From Amyloporia xantha (taxonomy: Eukaryota; Basidiomycota; Agaricomycetes; Polyporales; Adustoporiaceae), in assembly GCA_036971615.1 (NCBI GenBank), contig JAYKKR010000032.1, positions 310,001 to 374,000 on the forward strand: a stretch of DNA of 64,000 nucleotides. Reading direction: 5' to 3'. The notes under the pieces are model-generated. The model ran no database searches. It had not been told where the DNA came from and saw nothing but the letters and a program-made list of their open reading frames with translations. Shown piece by piece: positions 45,841 through 56,810 of the stretch. Both the position numbers and the translations under genes were made by a program. Position 1 is the stretch's first letter. Each line of letters starts with the position of its first letter.

Positions 45841-48443
45841 GATGTGCATGAGCGGTTTACTTGGTCTGGCTGACTGCCTGGAATACACATTTATCCCAGC
45901 TAGTTTGATGCAGAATTACTATGCCCTTGCAGTCGTCAGTGTGTAGCTGCAGTTCTGCAGATCCTTGCCGTGCTTGTGTCTGATGGAGGTACTCACCCTC
46001 TAGCCGTCATAGCATATGAGCAAATATTGACGATCGGAGGGGAGATCCAGCCAATTCGGCATCTTGGACGAACTACTGCAGTCCTCCTCCTTCTGAATCG
46101 ACTAAACTTGATCGGCCAGATGGTGACGAATTGCTTAAGGGTTCTGCCTTGGGGCACAGTATTGGTATGTGCTTCGTCTCGCTGGATTCATTCCATCAGG
46201 AAAAATCTCCCTTACTTATTAGAGCTCATTGAATACTTACCATTCTTATCCAACTTATATGTCTCTTATTCTACTCATCTGATTCTTATTGACTGCTAAT
46301 CTATCTCACACATCTCTAATTCCACTCATCAGATTCTTACTGAATGCTCATCTATCTTATATTTCTCTAATTCTACTCATCAGATTCTTATTGAGTGCTA
46401 ATTTGTCTCAAGATGCTAATCAAACTCTCAGAAAGTTGTTATGAGATCTTCCAATTGCTCACTTACTTCAGCTGTGCTGTGCTAGTAACTAGTATGGACT
46501 AGATATGTAGAATGAGCACCATTATAAACAAGCCTTTGTATTTATAGACTTACATTGTACTCCTTGAACAAGGTCACAAAGATACACCTTAAGAAATTAT
46601 TCTTTTTTATCTCAATCTGAGAAAGAAAATACTGCAAAAAGTACTTGCATTTGATAGAGAGCCTTCTGTTTAGCCAGAAAAATGAAGTGGAGATATAATT
46701 GCATCAAATGTCTATGGAGAAGTATAGCAGCAGCCAAGCAACAAAAAGACACAAGTCTTCATACTGAGGAAGGCTTATATTGATGAGAGTGAGTTAGAAA
46801 AGGTGTGGACTTGTGGTGTAGTGGTAAAGTGCTACAGGTCATGCCTTATAAGGCAGTCAATCCTGAGAGGTCACTGGTTCAATCCTGTGTGGTGGCAGAA
46901 GATACTTATTTTTTAAAATTTTATTCCAACCTTCTGTTATCAACCTGTCATTGCTAATGGCATAAAGACACTCTTTAATTGATGATTTTCACCATTTGGT
47001 AAGCAACATTGTTTTTCCTTCCTCTCACTTAGTTCTTATCAAGTACTCATGAGTACTCATTATGCACTTATGATGCTTATCTGAGAGGCAATTAGCAAGT
47101 GGGTAAAATAATAAGTACTTATGACACTTATGTGACTTATGTGACTTTTTTATCTCAACAAGTGCTAATAAGAGCTAATAAGTAAGGGAGATTTTCCCTG
47201 ATGTCGGCAGTGTCTCATCCGCTTGCTATAGAGGTTTAGCAGTTTTCATTGATTCCTTCCTACTGGTGATTAACTAGTGGCCGCACAGTTGTGAAATTGA
47301 AACATACGCAGCAGTCGTTTTTTTCATAGCAGCGATGGTGATATCTGCTGGTGGGTGCCTTCGGTCTACCAAATTTGGTGTTCCTTATTATTTGATAGTG
47401 GTTGCTGCACTTCGTGTTTATGCCGTGAGCGGAGGCGACTGGCGACTGGTACTTCCTACTCTGGCGCCTGTAGGCACAAATCTGGTCGGCATTATTCGTC
47501 TTTCGGAAGGCCTTACGCTGAATCCTCGTCTCAGTTCGTCAATATTGCGAAAGTGACCTTTAGCAATGTTAGGTTTCTGCAATTTCCGTCGTGTGAACAA
47601 GACTCATTAATATCTCAATCAACATTTGACATGTTCGTCGTCTCTTCTTGTCCATATTTACTTGTCTTATTGTATACTGATCTCTCAGTTCTTCTTAGAT
47701 GTGATTCCTGCAAATTGTAGATACACTGTGCTCTACGAACTGATTTATTGATCTAGTGGCATTTGTGACTCGTACATGTGTCCTTACTTCCGATATTATT
47801 GTCTTTGTCGCAACATGGTATCATTTGCATAGAACGATGCCGTCATCTTCTCGGAGAACCTGGTTGAACAAATATGTTACACTGGGAACAGTGTTGCTCA
47901 GAGATGGTACGAATGTCCACCATGTGACGCGTTTATTTGAAATTAGCTGATAGATGTGGCATTTTTTGCATAGGAACTTTATACTTTGTGTAAGGAAGAA
48001 ATTCTCTGTCTTGTGATATCACCCCCGCTGAGCCCCATCTGTTTCTAGGGCGCTATCGTTTCTGAACATTCTGGATCTCGTCGGTAATATGACCGAAGTA
48101 TGTGCTTCGTCCACTTTGTATGTACCAACGATTTAACAGAGCCCGTAGTCAGAATCACTCCTGGGTCTAATGGTCTTCATATCTCCGTCGGTGTCGCTTG
48201 AAGTTTAATCGGGCTTTATTATCTACTTATTTCATCCCTAGACTATCATCCATTCTAATCACTCGATTTCTCATGGATATCGGCCAAGCTGCCTCGCATC
48301 GCACAGTAGAGCTCTGGCCGCAGTCATCATCGCCTTGTACCGTTGACAGCCCGGACGTCCTCGTCACTTCGACGCATTCCCAGCCTTTGCCGACCTTGGA
48401 ATTTGTTGCTGGTGCGCCGACATTCAGTTCTGTTTTATCGTAA
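45841..48443 (+). CDS. DUF6533-type multi-pass membrane protein
   Basis: Multi-exon gene followed by family landmarks in order: NYYALAV, then AYEQILTIGGEI and LLLLNRLNLIG (the DUF6533 block), then ALRVYAVSGGDWRLVLP, then TSDIIVFVATW, then LLRDG joined across an intron (donor near 47907) to TLYFV, then ALSFLNILDLV, and finally the SILITRFLMDIGQA tail. The stop is at 48443. In Agaricomycetes these proteins have about seven transmembrane helices and an acidic/Ser-rich cytosolic tail; their role is unknown. The intron beginning at 46165 has swollen to about 1.07 kb because a repeat element (46194-47203) has inserted into it. All landmarks on both sides are in order, so the gene may still be functional if that intron splices. 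The start codon is uncertain. Confidence 0.7.
46194..46495 (+). repeat. 302 bp repeat copy, inverted relative to 43083-43384
   Basis: See the partner at 43083-43384. The absence of visible differences suggests very recent duplication or gene conversion, or selection of this assembly region by collapsed repeats. Confidence 0.9.
46807..46905 (+). other. tRNA-like sequence with RNA polymerase III A and B boxes
   Basis: TGGTGTAGTGG (46814-46824) fits the A box and GGTTCAATCC (46876-46885) fits the B box (GGTTCRANYC), about 60 bp apart as in a tRNA gene. The acceptor stem and most of the T stem do not pair, so it is not a working tRNA. It is more likely the head of a tRNA-derived SINE or a relic. 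It lies inside the ~1 kb insertion. Confidence 0.55.
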
Positions 48444-49281
48444 TCTACCCAGCGCAGCACGATCTCCGTCACTGGCGACAATATAAGTGGTGAGGCAACA
48501 TAAGAGGACGATGAATTCGGAAGAGAGTTGGCGGAGGTAATCCCTCATGTAGTTCCAGCACAATTAAATGTGATGTTTCAACCATGGGCATTGACGCATT
48601 TGGTTCAAACATTGTTGAGCGCAGACTATAGAGGAGAGGAGGCTAATCCGTCTTGTATTCTAGTGGGCTGTAAGGCCCTGCTTATATACATGCATGAAAG
48701 GCTCCTTAGTAATCGTATCCAGAAACCTATAGAATATCTGAGTAAGATATGAAGTCATAATGAAATCATAGTGGAGATTTCTTAGTAAGAAAGTGGAGCC
48801 TATGAAGTAAGACAAGAGCATACTATGGAATGTCATAGAACATCATAGAAATGAGTAAGTACTGACTACCAAGTATGGAAGTGCGACTACTATAGTTGGA
48901 AACTGATCGTTCAACAAACATTCGATTTCAATTTGACGGAGAGCTTATGTCATTACCGTTACGGGGATAAGCGGAGAGCTATAAAATAAACGGAATCACC
49001 TTCGTACTTCACTCTCGCCAGCAAAAGGAGCAATGTACAGTGCACATATGATTGAACGATCGAAGTACACTACAGCAAGTCACGTGAACACATGTACCAC
49101 AATTCCAAACCATTGAACTTTGAAGTCGGTCGTCGAAACTTCAGTGACGTTCAGTCAGTGGGCTGCATTCTGGTCTGATACAGATACCTTGAGCCTCCGA
49201 CCATCGAAAGGACTAGTGAATCTCTTTCCAATCAACTGTTAGCCTGCTGTTCAGGCGTAGACGCGCCCACCGCCGTCAGCA
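48444..49281. other. Intergenic, nothing recognised
   Basis: Includes short ATAG/CATAG-type repeats near 48.75-48.86 kb. The promoter of the SEA4 gene should lie at the right end. No other feature. Confidence 0.35.
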
Positions 49282-52200
49282 ATGGTCGTCCACAGCGAAA
49301 AGCGTCTGCATTGGCATCCACAAGGCAAGAACAGATTCGTTGTAGGAGGTGGATCCCAGATTACACTGTACGAATGGATGCCAGAGTCATCCGAGATCAA
49401 ACAAATTACTGCCAAGCTGGATTTAACCCTCATGAAGGTGACTGCACGCGGTCTCTGTACTTCCCTTTCAACGGCAACCGACGGATGACTCCCCACAGTG
49501 CTTCACCTGGTCGCCGGACCCCTCCTTTGACGACCTTATAGCTGTTGGAATGAGTACAGGCAAAGTAGATCTAATACGGGTGACGGCAACCAAGTTCTCT
49601 AGAAACCACGTTCTTTCGAGTGGTCCTTCCGTCTCACTCCCTCTGCGCGTGTCGCGTGCTTGTAACGCTCTCGCGTTTTCCGATGCGGATCCAAATTATC
49701 TTGCTGTCGGTCTCGATAAAGTTAGGGAGATCCAAGTCTGGTCGTCTGGGACATACGTTCAGCTACTCCATCTCTCTCCCTCAGCCCCTCCGCCCATTCG
49801 GATTCATCAAACCAAGTCTCATTCTCGGTACGCACCAACTCTGATTTGCAGATTCCACGAGGCAATCTTCCTCCTCGTACAGACCAGCGCATGCTGCAGC
49901 AATATGCCCCTGCTGAGATAGTGTCGTCGGTTTCCTTCCTCCCGTCTTCACCTAGTCACCTACTCGCCGGAATATCCAACCGGTGGCTGCGTCTGATCGA
50001 CTTACGCGCCCCTCAGGCTAACGCGTTTGACGTCGCTGCGAAGGTGCATGGTATTGCCACGGACCCGTTTGAACCGCATCGAATTGGTACCTTTGGTGAA
50101 GGCGCCGCGACAATTTGGGATGCGCGAAGGCTAGGGCAGCCGCTCCTCACGTTCACAGAAAAGGACGCAGGGGCAGATGGCGCGCGTGTGCGGCCTGGGG
50201 CAGCATTTACAAGCATTGAGTTTTCCAGTACTCGCAGGGGCCTTCTCGCCACGCTGGAAAGGGATGCGCACCATGTGAGGTTCTGGGATTTACAGCAGGC
50301 TGAGATCATATATGCAAATTCCCCTGAAAGGACTCGCTCAAGGGACTCTTCTCAATCTGGTAAAGTGATGCGATCGTGGACCAATCCCTCTAGTATGCTC
50401 ACATCATGGACGGGGTCGAGCGGGGCGAGCTCGAGTCAGTCGCATGCAGGTGTGCCAGGAGACTCTGGCGTTCCGTACAACGTTATGCTCTCTGACACGC
50501 GAAAAAGTAAGTTCAGCTTGTCTGGTGGTGATATGAGTTGTGACCGGTATCTTTCAGCCAAGCACTTTACACACTCGCTCGCTTCATTCGCTCTCGTGCC
50601 GAGCGCCAATGTGCACCCACTGACCTCGAACATTATGGTTGTCAACAAGGAAGGGGACCTTGAACTCTATGCTATGCATGATACGCCAAAGTCCACTCCC
50701 TGGAGTTCTCGTGGCGATCTGGCCATCGCTCTCGGCTGTTCATATAGAATATTTCCTGGCATTCATGACCAGGGCCCTCCCCCGGAGCCATGGGATATTC
50801 CTGTCCTGCCCTCGCTTCCTGGTTCAAAATCACATTCGCTTGACAGGCATCTGACAAGAGAAGCCTCCATCGTCCGCGGACGGTCAGGCAATGTGCATCG
50901 AAGTCCGACACCCTTGTGTGGTCGGGGTGACGAAGATGGTTTCCCTGCGCTCCCAGCTAAGCCGCAGACGAACCTGGCTGCCACGAGACCAGGTAGGAGC
51001 CGCACGTATAGTCCTGCAGCTTTGCGCAATTTACCGTCCGAGCATACTGTTGTCACTCACGAAGAGTCCTCAAGAGCGCCCTCCGTCCTACCTGTAGTAA
51101 ATGGGACTGGGACATCGACTTTGAATGGCGGACATCAACGAGGAAAGCGTGCAAATGTACAGCATGCCCGGGATGCCTCAATTGGGAGGCTATCGTCAAC
51201 AGAAAAAACAACGCAGCATCTAGTGGACGAAGATATCTCTATGCTCATGCGACAACGTGTCGTCAAAGGTTACGGACTCGCGAATGTAGGCGCTATGTCT
51301 TTCCTTTACTACTATTTCTTATGTCTCATTAGCCGATCCACAATGCGATAATTCTCAGCGAGGTGATACCTGCGGAGTTCGCATTAGTGGAATTGTGGCG
51401 TTGGATAGCCCGTAGGTGTCCCCTCAATGTCATTACTACCAGATCACATGCAGACGTTCAGTCTGATCAGATTCTCAACGACTGTTATCTGGGCCCTTGT
51501 CGAGACTCGAAGGCTACAATTTTTCCTACCAAGGATTACTGGGAATTTGGGAAGGTTTCCGTGCATCCCACCCACCTGCAGGTTCAACTCACACGACCCC
51601 TCGAGTTGTGAAGCGCAATATCTTGCCTAACACACCGGTGGTGGCCCTGTCTGCGTTACCTACGGACAGCCATCTAGGGCAAGCATCCAGGCAGAGTAGC
51701 CGGCGTCGGGCACACCATGCTGGAGTCCCTGAAGATTTTCTCGCCGCAGTCAATGTGCTCAATGAGCGAAGCAGGGTAGAGCCTTCGGCATGGAAGCCAT
51801 CTGCATCGACTGCGAGATTGTCGCAGAGGCAGCTCGCACTCGAGCTTTGTGAGTGGAGTCTCGCAGAGGACGATCTGGCACGTGCTTTAAAAAGGTGCAG
51901 TATTCACCCATCGACTGGTTGAATTATAAAATCTGACAGGGCTGCATAAGATGGGAGAAGGAGCACAAGTATTCACGAGCTGCGTGTTGGTTGGTCTTTA
52001 CAGATCAATCAAGGCGTGCCGCAGACCTCCTTATGCGAAGCAACGGTATGTTCGCTGTATTCAACGGGCAATTATACGATTGACCAGATTGAACCCTAGA
52101 TGAGTCACTCCATATAATGTCTGGGATGCTTACTGCGTTGGCGCCCTCGAGTTCTGGTAGTTCGCCCAGAAACCATGAGCTCATGCAACATTGCGAACGC

Positions 52201-53137
52201 TTGATTATCCGCATGCAAGACCCCTACCTTCGAGCCATGTTAACGTACCTGACGCTCGGAGATTGGTCTGAAGTCTTGCAAGAAGATGCTCTACCTCTGC
52301 GTGAGCGGCTCGCCATTGCATTTCAATTTCTCGAAGATAAGGAAATCACTTCATTCCTGCGTCGTGTTTCAGACCGATGTTGTCACGAAGGCGACATAGA
52401 GGGGCTGATTGTAACCGGCCTCACCCCAGCCGGCATGGATATCCTGCAATCCTATGTTGACACTACAGGCGACGTTCAGACCGCGGCAGTCCTCTCGTCT
52501 CTGTCTCCTTCCTTGGCACATGATGTCCGTTCGGAACGATGGTCAGATGCATATCGTGATATTTTGGATGGTTGGAAGCTCTTTCACTATCGCTGCCAGT
52601 TCGATATTGATCGCGGCAAACAACTGCATGATGCCATACAAAATTCGGAAATCACACCGTTTGAATGGGCACCACGGCAAATACTCATTCATTGCCACTA
52701 TTGTAACAAACCAATGGATCTCCCTTACTCCGAAACTAGGACTCCACGTGTGAGGATTAATTGTCGCATAGATTCATGCTGCATGACATGCTCATAACCG
52801 CACTTCTAGGCGACTGCTTGCCCGCACTGTAACCGCCCTTTGCCGCGTTGTGCCATCTGTCTGATGACACTTAGCATTATCCAAGATTCTGCTCGTAACT
52901 CTGCACTAGCTAGTTCAGATGGTCGAGGTGATAATAATTGCTGTCCTTCAGCAAGCCGTCCTCCGCTCACTTCTACCCCTAGACACAATTGATGAAGCCC
53001 TTGTGTTCTGTCAGACATGTCGTCATGGCGGGCATGCATCTCACATTTTGCAGTGGTTCTACGAAGAGGATGGCCGGCGCTCTCATCGGACTTGTCCAGT
53101 CGCAGGCTGTGAATGCCGATGTGCCGACGAGTTCTGA
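49282..53137 (+). CDS. SEA4: SEA4/MIOS homologue, SEACAT/GATOR2 subunit
   Basis: Multi-exon gene with the family order intact: RLHWHPQGKNRFVVGGG at the start, a WD40 propeller (CNALAFSD, LVVWD, WLRLIDLRAP, ATIWDARRLGQPLL, VRFWDL), a linker, the NFSYQGLLGIWEGF block, helical repeats (ALELCEWSL, AACWLVFTDQSRRAADLL, YLTLGDWSEVL), and C-terminal zinc ribbons with CHYCNKPM, ACPHCNRPLPRCAIC and CQTCRHGGHASHILQWF ending in CRC. Known: Sea4/MIOS is part of the GATOR2-like subcomplex on the vacuole/lysosome that promotes TORC1 signalling when amino acids are available. One frame break occurs at GGG (49725-49727): LAVGLDKVR upstream and GDPSLVVWD downstream are clearly adjacent parts of the protein but in different frames. 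A consensus error is likelier than loss of a conserved gene. Confidence 0.85.
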
Positions 53138-53780
53138 AGGTTTTATCTGTGTTTCTATACTTCTGAGGCAACCTTATGGACTGAGCTCCGAATGCTGAGT
53201 ACTAGGAGCTTTCGGAACCATTCTGGTGGGAACCTTTTGCTCATGTAATGCATTATTCACCGTCCCGTTCTCATAGCATCTTGACATATGCTATGGGCTT
53301 GCTTCTTCAAAATAATCCTCTTGCCTGGTGATATTTTCCATAAGAAACCGTAACTAATTCTCTCACTTAATAGACGGTGGCAAGCCGCATGACTTTGAGC
53401 TCCCAAATCGTTCGTGGCATTTTAAGTTCGTAACGACAATATCTAGATCTCCTACAGTTGAGATGTAAAGTGAAGACACTACTTCCCTTTTCGAGTCATT
53501 CGCGTGGATTAGGAGCCGACCGTAGAATCAAGTCTAGGCTTTAGTTGTCGGAACGCGGTCACTGCTCAACCACTAAATCATTTCTTTAGTCAGCGTGAAC
53601 ACAGAATGCTGAATATCTCCGCCCACCATTTCACTAAGCCATGAGTAACACAGCCACCATCTACTACTACCCTGTCCGGGAAGTTGTAAGGCCACGACTG
53701 CTCGCGCTTGTTATTGTCGTTTTCGTGGTGGCTGCAAGCCAAGATTGTCACTTCGGCTTAGCAAGAAAGGTAAACTAGCC
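53138..53780. other. Spacer between convergent genes
   Basis: No gene was recognised. It holds the 3' regions of SEA4 and of the repeat-exon gene. Confidence 0.35.
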
Positions 53781-54953
53781 TTACTCGAAGACATCCCCGG
53801 CGACCTCGGCACCATCCTTGATCAGGGAGCCCCATCCACGAGCCAAGAGCTCGCTCGCGATTAGGTCACGACTCTGCTTCTTGTTGTTTTCGTGATGGCT
53901 ATGTCGCGCCGATGCTTTAGAGAAAGTCGCAGTGACACATCTGAAGACTTACTCAAAGATGTCACCAGCAACCTCAGCGCCGTCCTTGAGAAGTGAGCCC
54001 CAGCCACGTGCTACCAGTTCGGCAACAACAGAGTCGCGTCTGCTCTTCTTATCCTTCTTCTTGTCCTTGTGGTGACTGTACCATCAATAAATAGTCAACA
54101 CAACGCTTGGACTAAGCCGTGTGAACTGGCTCACTCGAAGATGTCACTGCCAATCTCAGCGCCATGCTTGATGATTGAGAACCAACCACGAGTCAAGAGC
54201 TCATTGGCTAGCTCTCGACTCTTATGCTTTTTCTTGTCCTTGTGGTGGCTAGATGTGCAAAATGCCAGTTAGCTCTTATACGAACTTCAGGAATATCCAA
54301 CTGACTCGAAGATGTCACTACCAATCTCAGCGCCATCCTTGATAATTGAGAACCAACCACGGGTCATGAGCTCATTGGCTAGCTCTCGACTCTTGTGCTT
54401 TTTCTTGTCCTTGTGGTGGCTAAATGTGCAGAATGTCAGTTAGCTCTTATGCGAACACCTGGAATGTCCGACTGACTCGAAGATGTCACTGCCAATCTCA
54501 GCACCGTCCTTGATAATTGAAAACCAACCACGGGTCAAGAGCTCATTGGCTAGCTCGCGACTCTTGTGCTTTTTCTTGTCCTTGTGGTGACTAAATGAAA
54601 TGTGTAACTTACTTGACCGCACAGTCAAGTAATCGCGAATGCTCACTCGTGTATATCACCAGCAAGTTCAGCACCATCTTTGATGATAGAAAACCAACCA
54701 CGAGCTCTAACAACAGAAGTTCTTCCTCAGTAAATGGAAACGAAGGAAGACAAACACTGCTTACTCTATGTCTAATGGGTCTCGAGCCATGAGTTCAACG
54801 ACATCTCGTCCATAGACGTCGCTAGTCATTTCAGCAATCAGGTCAGAATCAGCATTATCGAAGCGTCCAGGTTCTAACTCACGTCAGAGGCAAGGACATC
54901 ACAGGCATGGCAGCCGCAGAGAGGGCAATTGCGACAATGGTTGAGAAACGCAT
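53781..54953 (-). CDS. Secreted protein built from tandemly duplicated 38-residue exons
   Basis: Eight exons: 54953-54883, 54821-54765, 54706-54647, 54590-54477, 54419-54306, 54248-54135, 54075-53953 and 53898-53781. All seven introns (54-61 nt) are in phase 2. The product is about 256 residues. Exon 1 encodes a typical signal peptide (MRFSTIVAIALSAAA), so the protein should enter the secretory pathway. Exons 4-8 each encode one module; exons 4-6 are exactly 114 nt and nearly identical (HHKDKKKHKSRELANELL then TRGWFSIIKDGAEIGSDIF). Exon 7 has two extra codons, and exon 8 ends DVFE-stop. Exon 3 is a short partial module. There are no cysteines. Each module pairs a Lys/His-rich segment with a probable amphipathic helix. 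No canonical Lys-Arg Kex2 site was seen, though one Arg-Arg occurs. Function unknown; effector, antimicrobial or wall-binding roles are guesses. Confidence 0.8.
53787..54700 (-). repeat. Tandem exon-plus-intron units, ~171 bp
   Basis: Corresponding points fall at 53787, 53955, 54137, 54308, 54479 and 54649, spacings of 168, 182, 171, 171 and 170 bp. Each unit is one exon plus one intron. The three central units (54137-54590) are the most alike, so they duplicated most recently. This is the DNA-level basis of the secreted repeat protein. Confidence 0.9.
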
Positions 54954-55195
54954 GTTGTTCCGAAAGGATGATCGAGTAGAAGAATGAAAGCGAGGAAAAG
55001 GGTCTTAGGAGTCGTAGAACGTGAGAGAAGTCGTTAACAAAAAATGCGTAAAGAATGGAACAAAAGTCAAGCTGGATAGTCATACGTTGTCAGATTCGTA
55101 TGGCAGCGAAGTAATTGATACTTACTATCCAGTACCGACTTCTGCAGCTCAATTCACAGAACTGGGAGCTGGAGAGCCGGAATCCTCACATCCTC

Positions 55196-55203
55196 CTTTT
55201 ATA
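55196..55203 (-). promoter_or_regulatory. Candidate TATA box of the secreted repeat protein gene
   Basis: TATAAAAG reads on the reverse strand, 243 bp before the ATG at 54953. The spacing is longish, but fits if the 5' leader is about 200 nt. No direct evidence of transcription start. Confidence 0.35.
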
Positions 55204-56810
55204 AGGTCATGATAGCTGTGCAAAAGGACATTTCACATCTGTTGCGGCAGGCGAAGGATGAAATCTTGGTTGCATGATACGTATTGACAGATCGATGAGG
55301 TGCCGACCGCGACAGTTTGATTGGCAGCATAAGCAGCGGTATACAGCATCTCCTGTGTAGACAATGTTGTATGGTGAGTTTGACGCCTGTTGTTGGCTGT
55401 TACAATGATTGTAAGACCTCATGTCTAGTACCTGTAAAGGTGGCACTATTAAACAGAGAACGCAGTAATGTATTGGATTGCATGGCAGCAATATGATCAG
55501 AGACGCACACATCGTCTTCGTTGCAATGGCTGGACCGTGGCGCGATGCTAACAATGGCGCCCACTGATGGCCATGAGTTCCACATCACATCACCCTCGCA
55601 CGACATAGTTTCAGCGAACGGTCGCGGCCGCCATCTAGCAGTATTACGAATCTACTGCAATGTCAGGCGGTTACGCACGAATGATGGAAAATAATAGCTG
55701 TGCTTACATTCACACGTCCCACCCGCTTCGGAGAGCTCACAATCTCACTTGGAGATCGCAGCATTGGGCTCGACCGTTCACCTTTGATGTGATGATAGTC
55801 TCTATCGAGGATAATTATAGTTACTGCCTGAGTCACGGAGAGGACCCAGGCCGACGGCTAGGTCTCATGGCAAGAGTCGTCAAGACCTATCCACTGACCC
55901 AGACCCAAGCTGCAAGTAACGCCGCTTAGGTGAGTTGCTCGAAATACTCTGTGGGCCCTGCGGCTGTTTGGACACAATTGGACGTTGGTATATATACAGC
56001 GCTGGTCACTGATCCACTCATGGAGGAATGCTCAGGGGGACCAGGACTAGCCCCCATAGTTTGGGCATATATCCTTCGTCTGACAACTCATTCAAGTCGA
56101 TCACGAGAGATAAAACTCACTGACGTTATTTCAGTGTGGTGATACGTTTCATCCTGGAGTGTAGCCCGATCAACATGAATCATAGTCTTGACGGCCCGGT
56201 AGCCTGGCAACCAGCAACAGACTTGAAATATAGATTGATTCCAGAATTGAGTAGTGGGATTAGTATTTCAAAAACAAAAAGTTAGAGACTGCGAGAAGAA
56301 AGTTACTGCGTTCGTCATGGTAAGAAACATGCATGCTCCCAAGTTAAACGAGTCGTTGCTCTAGATCCCACTCTCGCAGATCGCGAATGCACCCAATACC
56401 CGAGCTTGCAATGGCGATGGCACTGAGATAAGTTCCCGATAGATATTACGCACAGAGGACGATGACCCTGAAGCCATTCAGACTGCAGTATGAGATGAGC
56501 ATGTTGCCACTTTCGGATTGAGCTCATGAATATTCTGTGCGATTGAGAGCCTCGAAGCGAGCACCAGTTGTGAGGAACGAGATCAAGACGAAACGGAGAC
56601 GAAGACTTGCCAGTAGAAGCGGTGGATGCACAAGTCCGCTCAATTGCCGCTCGTGACCGCGACAGATATGTATGCCCGTATTTGTTTTCGGTGGCGGATC
56701 GTGTCTGCTCATTCCACTTTGAAAATTCCGTGGACAGTCACCGGAGGACCAAGGCGATCCGCTTCGCTCGACAACTGTAGCTCCCCGCCCTTATACCACC
56801 GTATCCCGAC
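55204..56810. other. Intergenic region, nothing recognised
   Basis: About 1.6 kb between the divergent secreted-protein gene and GGC1. Short frames (for example 55660-55929) have no motif. The last 50 bases before the GGC1 start are C/T-rich, common upstream of expressed fungal genes. Confidence 0.35.

Larger units (their letters stand above)
46194..47203. mobile_element. ~1.0 kb insertion with CATCAGG termini inside a DUF6533 intron
   Basis: Both ends carry inverted copies of CATCAGG(A/G)AAAATCTCCC extended by TTACTTATTAG, about 29 bp. The flanks show TC on both sides (46192-46193 and 47204-47205), possibly a 2 bp target duplication, though this is weak. The first 302 bp match 43083-43384 in inverse orientation. 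It has no coding capacity, so it is non-autonomous. It interrupts an intron whose donor is at 46165. The class is unknown to me. Confidence 0.65.

Noticed and set aside
43083..46495. A single 3.4 kb transposon with 302 bp inverted ends and a TA duplication
   Set aside because: The DUF6533 gene starts inside this span and continues past 47203, and the intron is restored only if 46194-47203 is the insertion. The two-element reading is preferred, though the single-element one is not fully excluded.
46807..46899. A functional tRNA gene
   Set aside because: The A and B boxes fit, but the acceptor stem and most of the T stem do not pair.
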